From: Nitrogeniibacter sp041600915
Lineage (GTDB): Bacteria; Pseudomonadota; Gammaproteobacteria; Burkholderiales; Rhodocyclaceae
Direction: 5' to 3'
Assembly (NCBI GenBank): GCA_041600915.1
Contig: JBFIJC010000044.1
Coordinates: 1-18,529 of the forward strand
Length of the DNA stretch: 18,529 nt
Shown piece by piece: positions 6,508-14,943 of this stretch. The translations under genes and the position numbers were made by a program. The notes beneath the pieces were generated by a model, which saw nothing but the letters and a program-made list of their open reading frames with translations, had not been told where the DNA came from and did not search any database. Positions within the stretch are counted from its first letter, which is position 1, and every line of letters begins with the position of its first letter.

Positions 6508-7545
6508 ATGGATCTAGAAATTGCAATGTTGCTCGGGCAGGACGGGGTGACCAACGGCGCGATCTACGCGCTGCTGGCCCTGGCCTTGGTGCTGGTGTTC
6601 ACCGTGACCCGGGTGATTTTTATTCCGCAGGGGGAGTTTGTCGCCTATGGCGCGCTGACCCTGGCGATGATTGAAGCGGGGCGCCTGCCCGGCACGGTCT
6701 GGCTGCTGCTGGCGGCCGGCGTGCTGGTGGTGGCGCTCGATGGCCTGGACGCGCTGCGTCGCGGCGGCGTCGGCCGGCTGATGAAAGTGGTGGGCTGGAA
6801 CATCGGCTATCCGCTCGCGCTGTTGGCCTTGATGCGCTTTGTGCCGATGGACGCTTTGCCCCTGGCGGCCAAGGTGGCGCTGACGATGGCGGTGGTGGTG
6901 CCGCTCGGGCCGATGATCTACCGCGTGGCTTACCAGCCGGTGGCCGAGGCCTCGGTGCTGATCCTGCTGATTGTGTCGGTCGCGGTGCACGTGGCGATGG
7001 TCGGGCTGGGCTTGCTGTTCTTCGGTGCCGAGGGCTCGCGCACCTCGGCCTTCTCCGATGCCAGCTTTACGGTGGGCCCGATGATGGTGTCCGGCCAGTC
7101 GCTGTGGGTGATTGGCACCTCGCTGGCCTTGATCGTGGCGCTGGCCCTGTTCTTCGGTCGCACCATCTACGGCAAGGCCTTGCGGGCGACGGCCATTAAC
7201 CGCGCCGGTGCGCGGCTGATGGGCATCTCGCCTGCGCTGGCGGGCCGGCTGACCTTCATGCTGGCGGCGCTGATTGGTGCGCTGTCGGGCGTGCTGATTG
7301 CGCCGATTGCCACCATCTACTACGACTCCGGCTTCCTGATCGGTCTGAAGGGCTTTGTCGCCGCCATCATCGGCGGGCTGGGGAGCTATCCGATCGCCGC
7401 GCTGGGCGCCATCATGGTCGGTCTGCTTGAAGCCTTCTCGTCCTTCTGGGCCAGTGCCTACAAGGAAGTCATCGTATTTACCCTGATCATTCCTGTGTTG
7501 GTGTGGCGCTCGCTGACCAGCCATCACGTGGAGGAAGACGAATGA
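6508..7545 (+). CDS. livH: ABC transporter permease, LivH type
   Basis: This encodes a 345-residue inner-membrane permease of the branched-chain amino acid/aromatic importer family (BPD_transp_2). It begins with NGAIYALLALALVLVFTVTRVIFIPQGEF, the characteristic LivH start (a helix followed by the FxQGEF-like segment), and ends with a FVAAIIGGLGSYPIAALGAI stretch, typical of the permease core near the ATPase contact. It is somewhat longer than the usual 290-310 residues; the extra length lies between about residues 55 and 120 and contains two hydrophobic segments. The ribosome-binding site is weak compared with that of the binding protein. Its stop overlaps the next start (ATGA at 7542-7545), so it is coupled to the fused LivM-LivG gene. 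Substrate is inferred from context only. Confidence 0.92.
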   Translation: MDLEIAMLLGQDGVTNGAIYALLALALVLVFTVTRVIFIPQGEFVAYGALTLAMIEAGRLPGTVWLLLAAGVLVVALDGLDALRRGGVGRLMKVVGWNIGYPLALLALMRFVPMDALPLAAKVALTMAVVVPLGPMIYRVAYQPVAEASVLILLIVSVAVHVAMVGLGLLFFGAEGSRTSAFSDASFTVGPMMVSGQSLWVIGTSLALIVALALFFGRTIYGKALRATAINRAGARLMGISPALAGRLTFMLAALIGALSGVLIAPIATIYYDSGFLIGLKGFVAAIIGGLGSYPIAALGAIMVGLLEAFSSFWASAYKEVIVFTLIIPVLVWRSLTSHHVEEDE

Positions 7546-9394
7546 GCACCCCCGCATCCTCTCGTGTGGCGAATACGCCGCAATCCGCAGGCGCCGGCAA
7601 GGCCGGTGTGCTGCGCGTCGTGCCCTGGCTGCTGCTTGGCATGCTGCTGCTGGTGCCGGCCACCTTGTCACCGTTCTATGTGACCTTGCTTAACTACATC
7701 GGCCTCTACGCCATGGTGGCGCTCGGCCTGGTGTTGCTCACCGGCGTAGGCGGTCTGACGTCCTTTGGTCAGGGCGCTTTCGTGGGCCTGGGCGCATACA
7801 CAACGGCGGTGCTGACCACCAGCGATGCGTTGCCGGGCTGGATTGCCTGGGCCGGCGGCTCGCCCTGGCTGGCGCTGGTGATCGGTCTGGTGCTGACCGC
7901 AGTGGTCGCCGTTGTGCTCGGCTCGCTGACGCTCAAGCTGTCGGGCCACTATTTGCCTCTGGGCACCATCGCCTGGGGCATCAGCCTGTACTTTCTGTTC
8001 GGCACCATGGAGGTGCTCGGCGGCCACACGGGTCTCACGGGGATTCCGCCGATCAGCCTGTTTGGCTGGGAGATGAATGAAGGCAGCGAGATCTTCTACC
8101 TGATCTGGGCCTTTCTGCTGGTGGCGATCCTGACCACCAGCAATCTGCTCGACTCGCGCGAAGGCCGGGCGATCCGGGCGCTCAAGGGCGGTCGGGTGAT
8201 GGCCGAGTCGATGGGCGTGGATACCTCGCGCTCGCGCATGATCATCTTCGTCATCGCCGCGCTGCACGCCGCCGCGTCGGGCTGGCTCTACGCGCACATG
8301 CAGCGCTTTGTGAATCCGACGCCGTTCGGCTTGCACATCGGTATCGAGTTCCTGTTCATGGCGGTGGTTGGCGGTGCGGGCCATGTGTGGGGTGCGGTGA
8401 TTGGCGCGGCGGTCATCACCATTCTCAAGCAGTGGCTGCAGGACTTCTTGCCGGCGCTGTTCGGCGCGTCCGGCAACTTTGAGGTGATCGTGTTCGGCGT
8501 GATGATGGTGATCATTCTGCAGCGCGCACCCAACGGCATCTGGCCGATGCTCACGCACTGGTGGCCCGACGCCAAGGCCAGGCGCAAGGTCGATGCCGGC
8601 GCGGCGCCGCTGCCGCGTCGAGACATGCCCAAGGCCGGTGAGGTCTTGCTCAGTGCCATCGATGTGACCCGCAAGTTTGGCGGTCTGGTGGCCAACAACA
8701 AGATGAATCTGTCGGTCTCGGCGGGCGAGATTCTGGCGCTCATCGGGCCCAACGGCGCGGGCAAGAGCACCATGTTCAACCAGGTGTCGGGCGTCGATAC
8801 GCCGACCTCGGGCGAGGTGATGTTCCGCGGTCAGGATGTGGCCGGCAAGACCTCGCGTGACGTGGCCCGCATGGGCATGAGCCGTACCTTTCAGCATGTG
8901 CGTCTGCTGCCGGAGATGAGCGTGCTGGAGAACGTAGCCATCGGCACCCACATGCGCGGCAGCAAGTCGGTGCTGCCTGCGGCGTGGCGGCTCGACCGCG
9001 CCGAAGAGGCGCGTCTGCTGGCCGAGGCGGCGCGGCAGATCGAACGCGTCGGCCTGGCCGAGCATATGTTTGACGCGGCCGGCTCGCTTGCCCTGGGTCA
9101 GCAGCGCATTCTCGAGATTGCGCGGGCGCTGTGTTCCGACCCCTGCCTGCTGCTGCTCGATGAACCGGCGGCCGGCCTGCGCTATCGCGAAAAGCAGATC
9201 CTGGGCGACTTGCTCAAGAAACTGCGCGGCGAGGGCATGGCGATTTTGCTGGTCGAGCACGACATGGACTTTGTGATGGGCCTGGTCGATCGGGTGGTGG
9301 TGATGGAGTTTGGCGAAAAGATCGCGGAGGGGCTGCCCGAGGAAGTGCAGCAGAACCCGGCGGTGCTCGAGGCCTATCTGGGCGGGGTGGCGTA

Positions 9395-9395
<1 letters not shown>
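7542..9395 (+). CDS. Fused ABC transporter permease-ATPase (LivM-LivG fusion)
   Basis: This encodes one 617-residue protein joining two normally separate subunits. Residues about 25-345 are a LivM-type permease with many hydrophobic segments, including GLTSFGQGAFVGLGAYTTAVL and AVVGGAGHVWGAVIGAA. A short charged linker (about 346-366) leads into a LivG-type ATPase: Walker A GPNGAGKST (402-410), a signature variant LALGQQRILEIARAL, Walker B LLLLDEPAAGL, and the H-loop LLVEHDMDF. No stop codon or frameshift separates the parts. The start is ATG 7542, with GGAGG at 7530-7534 and an overlap with the livH stop; upstream in-frame GTG 7503 would only add residues inside livH. The stop overlaps the livF ATG. 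Fused LivM-LivG proteins are known from other proteobacterial aromatic-acid transporters, so the fusion is probably genuine. Confidence 0.93.
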
Positions 9396-10150
<755 letters not shown>

Positions 10151-10288
10151 TGTTGCATTGCAGCAAGAAAAAAATAATTGACATGCACGGGTTGACGTTC
10201 ACGTACAACACGTAAAAATATGCGTCCCAAATCCCTGAATCCGCGTCAATCCTTGCATCCGGCGACGCATTGCTCGAATGTTCGGTGC

Positions 10289-10294
10289 TAGAAT
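10289..10294 (+). promoter_or_regulatory. Extended -10 promoter candidate for the HU gene
   Basis: TGCTAGAAT contains TAGAAT (10289-10294) with the extended -10 TG motif and would start transcription near 10301, 37 bases before the HU ATG. No good -35 lies at standard spacing. AT-richer alternatives further upstream (TTGACA 10178-10183, TTGACG 10192-10197 with A/T-rich sequence at 10213-10221) could serve as a second promoter. The 10151-10337 gap holds no gene. Confidence 0.5.
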
Positions 10295-10337
10295 CGGCAG
10301 CAGGAAATAACCCTTCCACTCCTATCCGAGGATCAAC

Positions 10338-10616
10338 ATGAACAAAGGTGAATTCGTCGAAGCGCTGGCCGACCGTATGGACGTTTCGCGCGCTCAAGCT
10401 GACCGCGCTGTGTCCGCCGTACTCGACATTATTGCGGAAGAGCTCGCCAAGGGCGGCAAAGTGGCGTTCACGGGTTTCGGCTCCTTCGAAGTGTCGAAGC
10501 GCGCTGCCCGTACCGGCCGCAACCCGCAGACCGGCGCGACCATCAAGATCGCTGCCTCCAGCGTGCCGAAGTTCTCCGCAGGTGCAACGCTGAAAGCTGC
10601 CGTCAACGGCAAGTAA
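10338..10616 (+). CDS. hupB: DNA-binding protein HU
   Basis: This encodes a 92-residue HU/IHF-family nucleoid protein. HU binds and bends DNA without sequence specificity as a homo- or heterodimer, compacting the chromosome and assisting replication and recombination. The sequence begins MNKGEFVEALADRMDVSRAQ and carries the family signature GFGSFEVSKRAARTGRNPQTG, with the proline-containing arm tip (RNPQTG) that intercalates into DNA. Length and sequence match HU rather than IHF. GAGGA (10328-10332) lies 5 bases before the ATG. The gene has its own promoter candidate and is closed by a strong intrinsic terminator 24 bases downstream, so it is a single-gene transcript independent of the neighbouring transporter operon. 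Confidence 0.96.
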   Translation: MNKGEFVEALADRMDVSRAQADRAVSAVLDIIAEELAKGGKVAFTGFGSFEVSKRAARTGRNPQTGATIKIAASSVPKFSAGATLKAAVNGK

Positions 10617-10640
10617 TCCCAGCGATTACGCAGTTCTGAA

Positions 10641-10665
10641 AAGCCCGGCCTCGGCCGGGTTTTTT
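10641..10665 (+). terminator. Rho-independent terminator after the HU gene
   Basis: CCCGGC (10644-10649) pairs with GCCGGG (10654-10659) around CTCG; flanking A-A-G bases can extend the stem into the T-run at 10660-10665. It is a canonical intrinsic terminator, 24 bases past the HU stop. Confidence 0.92.
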
Positions 10666-10724
10666 CTTGCCATGCGGCGCGAGTCGGCGCGGCATGATGA
10701 TGACAACCCAGAGGGAGAGTACAG

Positions 10725-11168
10725 ATGGCAGAGACCAACTTTGAAGAATTCTACGGGCACCGCTTTGAAGACCTGAGCATTGGCATGAGCGGCGCCTACG
10801 CGCATACCGTGACCGAAGCGGACATCCTGATGTTTGCCGGCGTGTCGGGCGACACCAACCCGGTGCACCTGAACGAGGAACTGGCGGTTGCGTCCATGTT
10901 TGGCGGCCGCATTGCGCACGGCATGCTGTCGGCCAGCTATATCTCCACCGTGTTTGGCACCCGTCTGCCGGGCCCGGGCTGCATCTATCTGTCGCAGACC
11001 CTGAAGTTCAAGGCGCCGGTGCGCATCGGCGACACCGTGGTGGCGCGGGTGACGGTCAAGGCGCTCACGCCCGAGAAGCGCAAGGCGCTTTTCGATACGG
11101 TGTGTACGGTGGGCGACACCGTGGTGCTGACCGGCGAAGCCGAGATCATGGTGCCCAAGCGCGGCTGA
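10725..11168 (+). CDS. MaoC-like (R)-specific enoyl-CoA hydratase (PhaJ type)
   Basis: This encodes a 147-residue single-hotdog-fold protein of the MaoC dehydratase family. Such enzymes hydrate trans-2-enoyl-CoA to (R)-3-hydroxyacyl-CoA, linking fatty-acid oxidation to polyhydroxyalkanoate synthesis, or act in other acyl-CoA pathways. The hydratase 2 catalytic pair D-x4-H is present as Asp43 and His48 in SGDTNPVHLNEE, followed by the conserved GRIAHGMLSASYIS helix segment. A GGGAG ribosome-binding site precedes the ATG. The gene is alone on its strand, between the HU terminator and a hairpin shared with the convergent CoA-transferase. The true acyl-CoA substrate cannot be told from sequence; no PHA synthase is in view. 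Confidence 0.88.
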   Translation: MAETNFEEFYGHRFEDLSIGMSGAYAHTVTEADILMFAGVSGDTNPVHLNEELAVASMFGGRIAHGMLSASYISTVFGTRLPGPGCIYLSQTLKFKAPVRIGDTVVARVTVKALTPEKRKALFDTVCTVGDTVVLTGEAEIMVPKRG

Positions 11169-11178
11169 TTGCGTTCGG

Positions 11179-11209
11179 CGCTGCCCGCGCGCGCATGCGG
11201 CGGGCAGCG
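11179..11209. terminator. Hairpin between convergent genes (possible bidirectional terminator)
   Basis: CGCTGCCCGC (11179-11188) and GCGGGCAGCG (11200-11209) form a perfect 10-bp stem with an 11-base loop, lying exactly between the stops of the MaoC gene (+) and the CoA-transferase gene (-). Neither side has a T-run, so termination would be weak or Rho-assisted. Placement supports a 3'-end function for both transcripts. Confidence 0.6.
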
Positions 11210-11215
11210 TGATGA

Positions 11216-12511
11216 TCAGCGCAGTTTGAGCGTGCGCGCCTGCTCGCGCAGCTCACCCCGGAAGTCCGGATGGGCAATATTGATCAGTGCTTCGCAGCGC
11301 TGGTGGGCGCTCTTGCCGCGCAATTGCGCCACGCCATACTCGGTCACCACATAGTTGATATCGTTCTTGCTGGTGGTGACATGCGTGCCCGGCGTCAGCG
11401 TCGGTACGATGCGCGAGATGCTGCCGCCCTTGGCCGTCGAAGGCAGCACGATGAAGGCCTTGCCTTCGCGTGAGCGATTGGCCGCACGCACAAAATCAGC
11501 CTGACCGCCGGTGCCCGAATACGGCAGGGTGCCCAGGCTCTCCGAGCCGCACTGACCAAGCATGTCGATCTGCATGGTGGCGTTGATGGCGATCAGCCGG
11601 TCGTTTTGTGCCGCGATGTACGGATCGTTGGTGAATTCAACGGGGTGCATCTCCAGCGCCGGGTTGCGGTGCATGAAGCGATAAAGCTTTTGCGAGCCGA
11701 GTCCGAAGGTGGCCACCATCTTGCCGGGCATAAAGGTCTTCTTGCGGTTGGTGACCGCGCCCGCTTCGAGCAGCGTCAGAATGCCGTCGCCAATCATCTC
11801 GGTGTGAATGCCCAGATCGTGCTTGTGCTTGAGCTGCATCACCACGGCATCGGGGATGCCGCCGTAGCCGATCTGCAGCGTCGAGCCGTCATCGATCAGG
11901 TCCGCCACATACTTGCCGATGGCTTCCTGCACCGGGCCGATCTCGGGCAGGCCGACCTCGAGCAGCGGGTCCTGGCTTTCAACCAGGGCGCTGACCTGCG
12001 AGATGTGTACCTGGCACGGCCCGAAAGCGAAGGGCACATTCGGATTCACCTCCAGCACGATCACGCGGGCCTTCTTGACGGCGGCCATGGTGTAGTCCGG
12101 CGCCAGCGCGAGCGAGAAGTAGCCATGCTCGTCCATGGGTGAGGCGAGTGAGAACACGACATCGGCCGGTGTCAGACCGCGTTCGATCAGCTGTGGCAGC
12201 TCCGAGAAATAGGCCGGGACAAAGTCGATCCAGCCGGCCTGGCCGCCGGGGCGTGATGCGCCCCCAAAAAAGTAAGCGCTGTGGCGCACGTGTTCGCGCG
12301 TCGTTTCATCGAAGTAGTCGTATTTGCGCAGCGGCAAAATCTGACTGACCACCACACCGTTCAGCGATCGGCGCTGGTCCGACAAGGCGGTGAGCAGCGC
12401 GGGCGGCTCGCCGACGCCGGTCGGGACGATGATGGTGTCGCCGTCGCGCACCAGGGCGATGGCGTCAGCGGCGGCGCATGTTTTCTGCGCGTAGTGTTCA
12501 AGGTGATTCAT
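11216..12511 (-). CDS. Acetyl-CoA hydrolase/transferase family CoA-transferase (4-hydroxybutyrate CoA-transferase-like)
   Basis: This encodes a 431-residue family I-type CoA-transferase of the Cat2/AbfT/acetyl-CoA hydrolase group. These enzymes move CoA between acetyl-CoA or butyryl-CoA and an acid through a glutamyl-CoA thioester. The N-terminal half has DGDTIIVPTGVGEPPALL and ASPMDEHGYFSLA; the C-terminal half has IGYGGIPDAVV then HTEMIGDGI, where Glu238 is the expected catalytic glutamate, the same number used in characterised 4-hydroxybutyrate CoA-transferase. Late motifs are GTGGQADFVRAA and DINYVVTEYGVAQLRGKS. The ATG is preceded by a GGAGGGAG ribosome-binding site on the reverse strand. 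It has a strong -10 and two palindromes upstream. The acid substrate is not determinable; propionate, succinate or 4-hydroxybutyrate are all possible. Confidence 0.88.
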   Translation of the reverse strand: MNHLEHYAQKTCAAADAIALVRDGDTIIVPTGVGEPPALLTALSDQRRSLNGVVVSQILPLRKYDYFDETTREHVRHSAYFFGGASRPGGQAGWIDFVPAYFSELPQLIERGLTPADVVFSLASPMDEHGYFSLALAPDYTMAAVKKARVIVLEVNPNVPFAFGPCQVHISQVSALVESQDPLLEVGLPEIGPVQEAIGKYVADLIDDGSTLQIGYGGIPDAVVMQLKHKHDLGIHTEMIGDGILTLLEAGAVTNRKKTFMPGKMVATFGLGSQKLYRFMHRNPALEMHPVEFTNDPYIAAQNDRLIAINATMQIDMLGQCGSESLGTLPYSGTGGQADFVRAANRSREGKAFIVLPSTAKGGSISRIVPTLTPGTHVTTSKNDINYVVTEYGVAQLRGKSAHQRCEALINIAHPDFRGELREQARTLKLR

Positions 12512-12557
12512 TTAGCGGCTCCCTCCGTGAACGTGTGCATTGCAGCATCTACGCGAG

Positions 12558-12599
12558 AGTATAACGCGAACATACGCCGCCGTATGGAAACAATTCCAT
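12558..12599 (-). promoter_or_regulatory. Promoter -10 and paired palindromes upstream of the CoA-transferase gene
   Basis: On the reverse strand TATACT (12558-12563) is a good -10, placing the start near 12551, 40 bases before the ATG. The -35 position is instead occupied by a perfect palindrome, CATACG-CCGC-CGTATG (12571-12586). A second perfect palindrome, ATGGAA-ACAA-TTCCAT (12584-12599), overlaps it by three bases. The poor -35 and flanking palindromes suggest an activator- or repressor-controlled promoter; the regulator is unknown. Confidence 0.5.
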
Positions 12600-12614
12600 C
12601 TGGCATGGCCGTAG

Positions 12615-12651
12615 AAACACACACGCCGGCGCAGGGCCGGCGTGTGTGTTT
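12615..12651 (-). terminator. 16-bp perfect-stem hairpin downstream of rhlE
   Basis: Bases 12615-12630 are perfectly complementary to 12636-12651 (arm ends ACGCCGGC / GCCGGCGT, with CA/GT repeats and an A3/T3 base), around a 5-base loop. It lies 30 bases past the rhlE stop on the reverse strand, and the exiting strand reads TTTCT. It fits a terminator separating rhlE from the CoA-transferase gene, though the T-run is short. Confidence 0.75.
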
Positions 12652-12680
12652 AAGGCGTGCGGCGTTTCGCCGCCGGGCGC

Positions 12681-14075
12681 TTAGTCCGAGTTGCCGAAGC
12701 GGCGCGGACGGGCGTCACGCCCTTGTGCGCCCTGGCTACGGCCCGCCGGCTTGTCACGGCCCTGCCCTTGCGCGTCGCGCGGGGCGCGTTGTGGGTGCGG
12801 GGCGCGCTTGCCGTCGGCGTTGCGGGCATTCTGGCTGTCCGGATTGGCGCGACCATGGCGATGGCCGTTGCGCTGCGACGGGGCCTTGGCGTCACGCGGC
12901 GGACGCTGGCGCGAAGCGCGGGTTTCGTCCACCGTGAAGCCGGCCACGACGATGCGCTCGATGGGCGCGTTGATGACTTTCTCGATCGCGCGCAGCTGTT
13001 TCATTTCGTTGTCCGGGCAGACCAGTGACACGGCCTTGCCTTCGGCGCCGGCACGACCGGTGCGGCCGATGCGGTGCACATAGTCTTCGGGCACGTTCGG
13101 CAGTTCGAAGTTCACCACCATGGGCAGCGAATCCACGTCGATGCCGCGCGCGGCGATGTCAGTGGCGACCAGCACTTGCAGCTTGCCGCGCTTGAACTGG
13201 TCGAGCGCACGGGTGCGGGCGTTCTGCGCCTTGTTGCCGTGCAGCGCCGCGGTCGGGATGCCTGCGCGGGTCAATTGCTCGGACAGGCGGTCGGCGCCGT
13301 GCTTGGTGCGGCTGAACACCAGCACCTGGAACCATTGCTGTTCCTGGATCAGGTGGATCAGCAGATCGCGCTTGTTGCTCTGGGGGACCATCATCAGCGA
13401 CTGATCGACGCGCTCGGCCGTGGTGTTGCGCGGCGCCACATCGACGCTCACCGGATTGGTCAGCAGGCTATTGGCCAGACCGCGGATGTCGTCGTTGAAA
13501 GTCGCCGAGAACAGCAGGTTCTGACGCTTGGCCGGCATCTTGTCCATGATCTTGCGGATGTCGCGGATGAAGCCCATGTCGAGCATGCGGTCGGCTTCGT
13601 CCAGCACCAGGATCTCGATGTCCGACAGGCTCAGGTTGCCCTGGCTGATATGGTCGAGCAGACGGCCCGGCGTGGCCACGAGGATGTCGACCGGGCGGCG
13701 CAGGGCCTTGCTCTGGCCGAACACGCTGACGCCGCCATAGACGGCAAACGAGCGCAGCGGAAGGTGCTGGCCGTAGGTGCGGACCGACTCATCGACCTGG
13801 GCCGCGAGTTCGCGGGTCGGGGTCAGGATGAGGGCGCGCGGGCGACCGGTGCGGGTGCGCTGAGCGGTTTCCATCAGGCGGTGCAGGATCGGCAGCGCGA
13901 AGCTGGCGGTCTTGCCGGTGCCGGTCTGGGCGGCGGCGAGCAGGTCGCCGCCGGCCATCACCGCCGGAATACCCTTGGTCTGAATCGGGGTCGGGGTGGT
14001 GTAGCCTGCGTCGTTCAGCGCGCGCAAAAGGGGTTCTGCCAGCCCAAGGGCGGCAAAGGTGTTTTCGGATTGCAT
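12681..14075 (-). CDS. rhlE: DEAD-box ATP-dependent RNA helicase RhlE
   Basis: This encodes a 464-residue cytoplasmic RNA helicase of the RhlE group, which remodels structured RNA in ribosome assembly and mRNA decay. All helicase motifs are present: Q motif (F-x-x-LGL ... TTPTPIQ, to residue 32), motif I AQTGTGKT (49-56), PTRELA, TPGR, motif II DEAD (159-162), motif III SAT (190-192), TDIAARGID (305-313) and motif VI HRIGRTGR (334-341). Residues after about 385 form a low-complexity basic tail rich in R, Q, N, G and P, typical of RhlE RNA-binding extensions. ATG 14075 is chosen because family proteins begin a few residues before the FxALGL motif, with GGAG 9 bases upstream; a longer in-frame start at 14279 would add 68 non-conserved residues across the promoter. 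It is divergent from yaeQ. Confidence 0.94.
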   Translation of the reverse strand: MQSENTFAALGLAEPLLRALNDAGYTTPTPIQTKGIPAVMAGGDLLAAAQTGTGKTASFALPILHRLMETAQRTRTGRPRALILTPTRELAAQVDESVRTYGQHLPLRSFAVYGGVSVFGQSKALRRPVDILVATPGRLLDHISQGNLSLSDIEILVLDEADRMLDMGFIRDIRKIMDKMPAKRQNLLFSATFNDDIRGLANSLLTNPVSVDVAPRNTTAERVDQSLMMVPQSNKRDLLIHLIQEQQWFQVLVFSRTKHGADRLSEQLTRAGIPTAALHGNKAQNARTRALDQFKRGKLQVLVATDIAARGIDVDSLPMVVNFELPNVPEDYVHRIGRTGRAGAEGKAVSLVCPDNEMKQLRAIEKVINAPIERIVVAGFTVDETRASRQRPPRDAKAPSQRNGHRHGRANPDSQNARNADGKRAPHPQRAPRDAQGQGRDKPAGRSQGAQGRDARPRRFGNSD

Positions 14076-14191
14076 TGTGTTTTGCTCCAGCGACGGCCTG
14101 TCGCTGTGTTGAGCGACACCAATCAAGGCTGGCGGGGGAAGTGGGCGTGCGAACTTGGTATCGCTTCGCCCAGGTTGAATGATTCTGGCCG

Positions 14192-14231
14192 GTACGCTGA
14201 TTGGTCGACGCGTACGGGAGGCGGCATCATA
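14192..14231 (-). promoter_or_regulatory. rhlE promoter -10 and 5'-UTR hairpin
   Basis: On the reverse strand TATGAT (14226-14231) is a near-consensus -10, predicting a start near 14219 and a 5' UTR of about 144 nt before the rhlE ATG. The -35 is weak. Near the RNA 5' end GTACGC and GCGTAC (14192-14197 and 14210-14215) can form a 6-bp stem with a 12-base loop. In the opposite direction TTGGTA (14155-14160), 17 bases, AATGAT (14178-14183) is a weak promoter candidate for yaeQ. Confidence 0.45.
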
Positions 14232-14329
14232 ACGGATATCGCCTTGATGTTGGAGAATTTTTTGCAGTGCGGCATCCATTCATGGCCGCATCTGCGTACC
14301 ATGTCGCCTTTTCCCGGAGCGGCGCAGGC

Positions 14330-14875
14330 ATGGCACTCAAATCCACGGTATTCAAGTTTCAGCTGCAGATCGCGGATCTGGATCGTCACTATTACGCCGA
14401 CCATGTGCTGACCCTGGCACGCCACCCTTCCGAGACCGATGTGCGCCTGGTGTCGCGCGTGCTGGCCTTTGCCCGTCAGGCCGATGAGCGCTTGTCGATG
14501 ACCAGCGCCTTGTGTGATCCGGACGAGCCGGATCTGTGTCTGGCCAGTCTGGACGGCCGGATCGAGCGCTGGATCGATGTGGGCCAGCCGGACGCGCGCC
14601 GCATCATCAAGTCGGCCGGGCGGGCCGATCAGGTGACGATTCACCCCTATTCCGGTTCGTCCTCCTTGCTGTGGTGGCAGGGCGCGCAGCGCGAGCTGGC
14701 GCGGCTGCGCAGGCTTGAGGTGATTGCCTTCCCGGAGCCCGAAGTCAAAGCGCTGGCTGCGGCCGTGGTGCGGACCACGGCCTGGCAGATTACCGTGCAG
14801 GACGGCATTCTGGCGGTCTCCGGCGATCACGGCTGCGTGAGCGTCGAGCCGGACACCTGGCGCAGTAACACCTGA
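14330..14875 (+). CDS. yaeQ: YaeQ family protein
   Basis: This encodes a 181-residue protein, the same length as Escherichia coli YaeQ. The family has a PD-(D/E)XK nuclease-like fold and is of uncertain function; the E. coli gene was reported as a multicopy suppressor of loss of the antiterminator RfaH. Matches to the family are clear: MALKSTVFKFQLQIADLDRHYY at the start, LTLARHPSETDVRL, ADERLSMTSALCDPDEPDL, and the C-terminal WQITVQDGILAVSGD. ATG 14330 is chosen because the family starts with MALK; the open frame continues upstream to 14201 but this crosses the rhlE promoter region. The ribosome-binding site is weak (GGAG at 14315-14318). It is divergent from rhlE and unlinked in function to marR downstream. 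Confidence 0.92.
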   Translation: MALKSTVFKFQLQIADLDRHYYADHVLTLARHPSETDVRLVSRVLAFARQADERLSMTSALCDPDEPDLCLASLDGRIERWIDVGQPDARRIIKSAGRADQVTIHPYSGSSSLLWWQGAQRELARLRRLEVIAFPEPEVKALAAAVVRTTAWQITVQDGILAVSGDHGCVSVEPDTWRSNT

Positions 14876-14912
14876 AAATTGTCCTCGCCCTGATGGGCGG
14901 CTTCGCGCTATA

Positions 14913-14928
14913 AGGTGCATATGCACCT
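14913..14928. promoter_or_regulatory. Perfect 16-bp palindrome upstream of marR (likely operator)
   Basis: AGGTGCATATGCACCT is a perfect 16-bp palindrome, 15 bases before the marR ATG. It touches two candidate -10 boxes: TATAAG (14909-14914) and TATATG (14928-14933). Size, symmetry and position fit an autoregulatory MarR operator controlling marR and the MFS gene. No convincing -35 is visible. Confidence 0.7.
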
Positions 14929-14943
14929 ATATGACGCCTGATC

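Noticed and set aside
7503..7541. Earlier GTG start for the LivM-LivG fusion
   Set aside because: It lies inside livH without a ribosome-binding site; ATG 7542 has GGAGG and the usual ATGA overlap.
7668..9260. Reverse-strand open frame of 530 codons opposite the LivM-LivG fusion
   Set aside because: Shadow of a high-GC coding frame; composition rich in H, R, Q and A with no recognisable domain.
14076..14279. 68-residue N-terminal extension of RhlE
   Set aside because: It would cross a near-consensus -10 box, is unlike RhlE proteins, and ATG 14075 with GGAG fits the family start.
13074..14411. Forward open frame of 445 codons opposite rhlE
   Set aside because: It runs antisense to all DEAD-box motifs of rhlE and continues through the promoter region; composition is that of a shadow frame.
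14886..14899. Hairpin CGCCC-TGAT-GGGCG after yaeQ as a terminator
   Set aside because: Only 5 bp, followed by a mixed sequence without a T-run; too weak to call.
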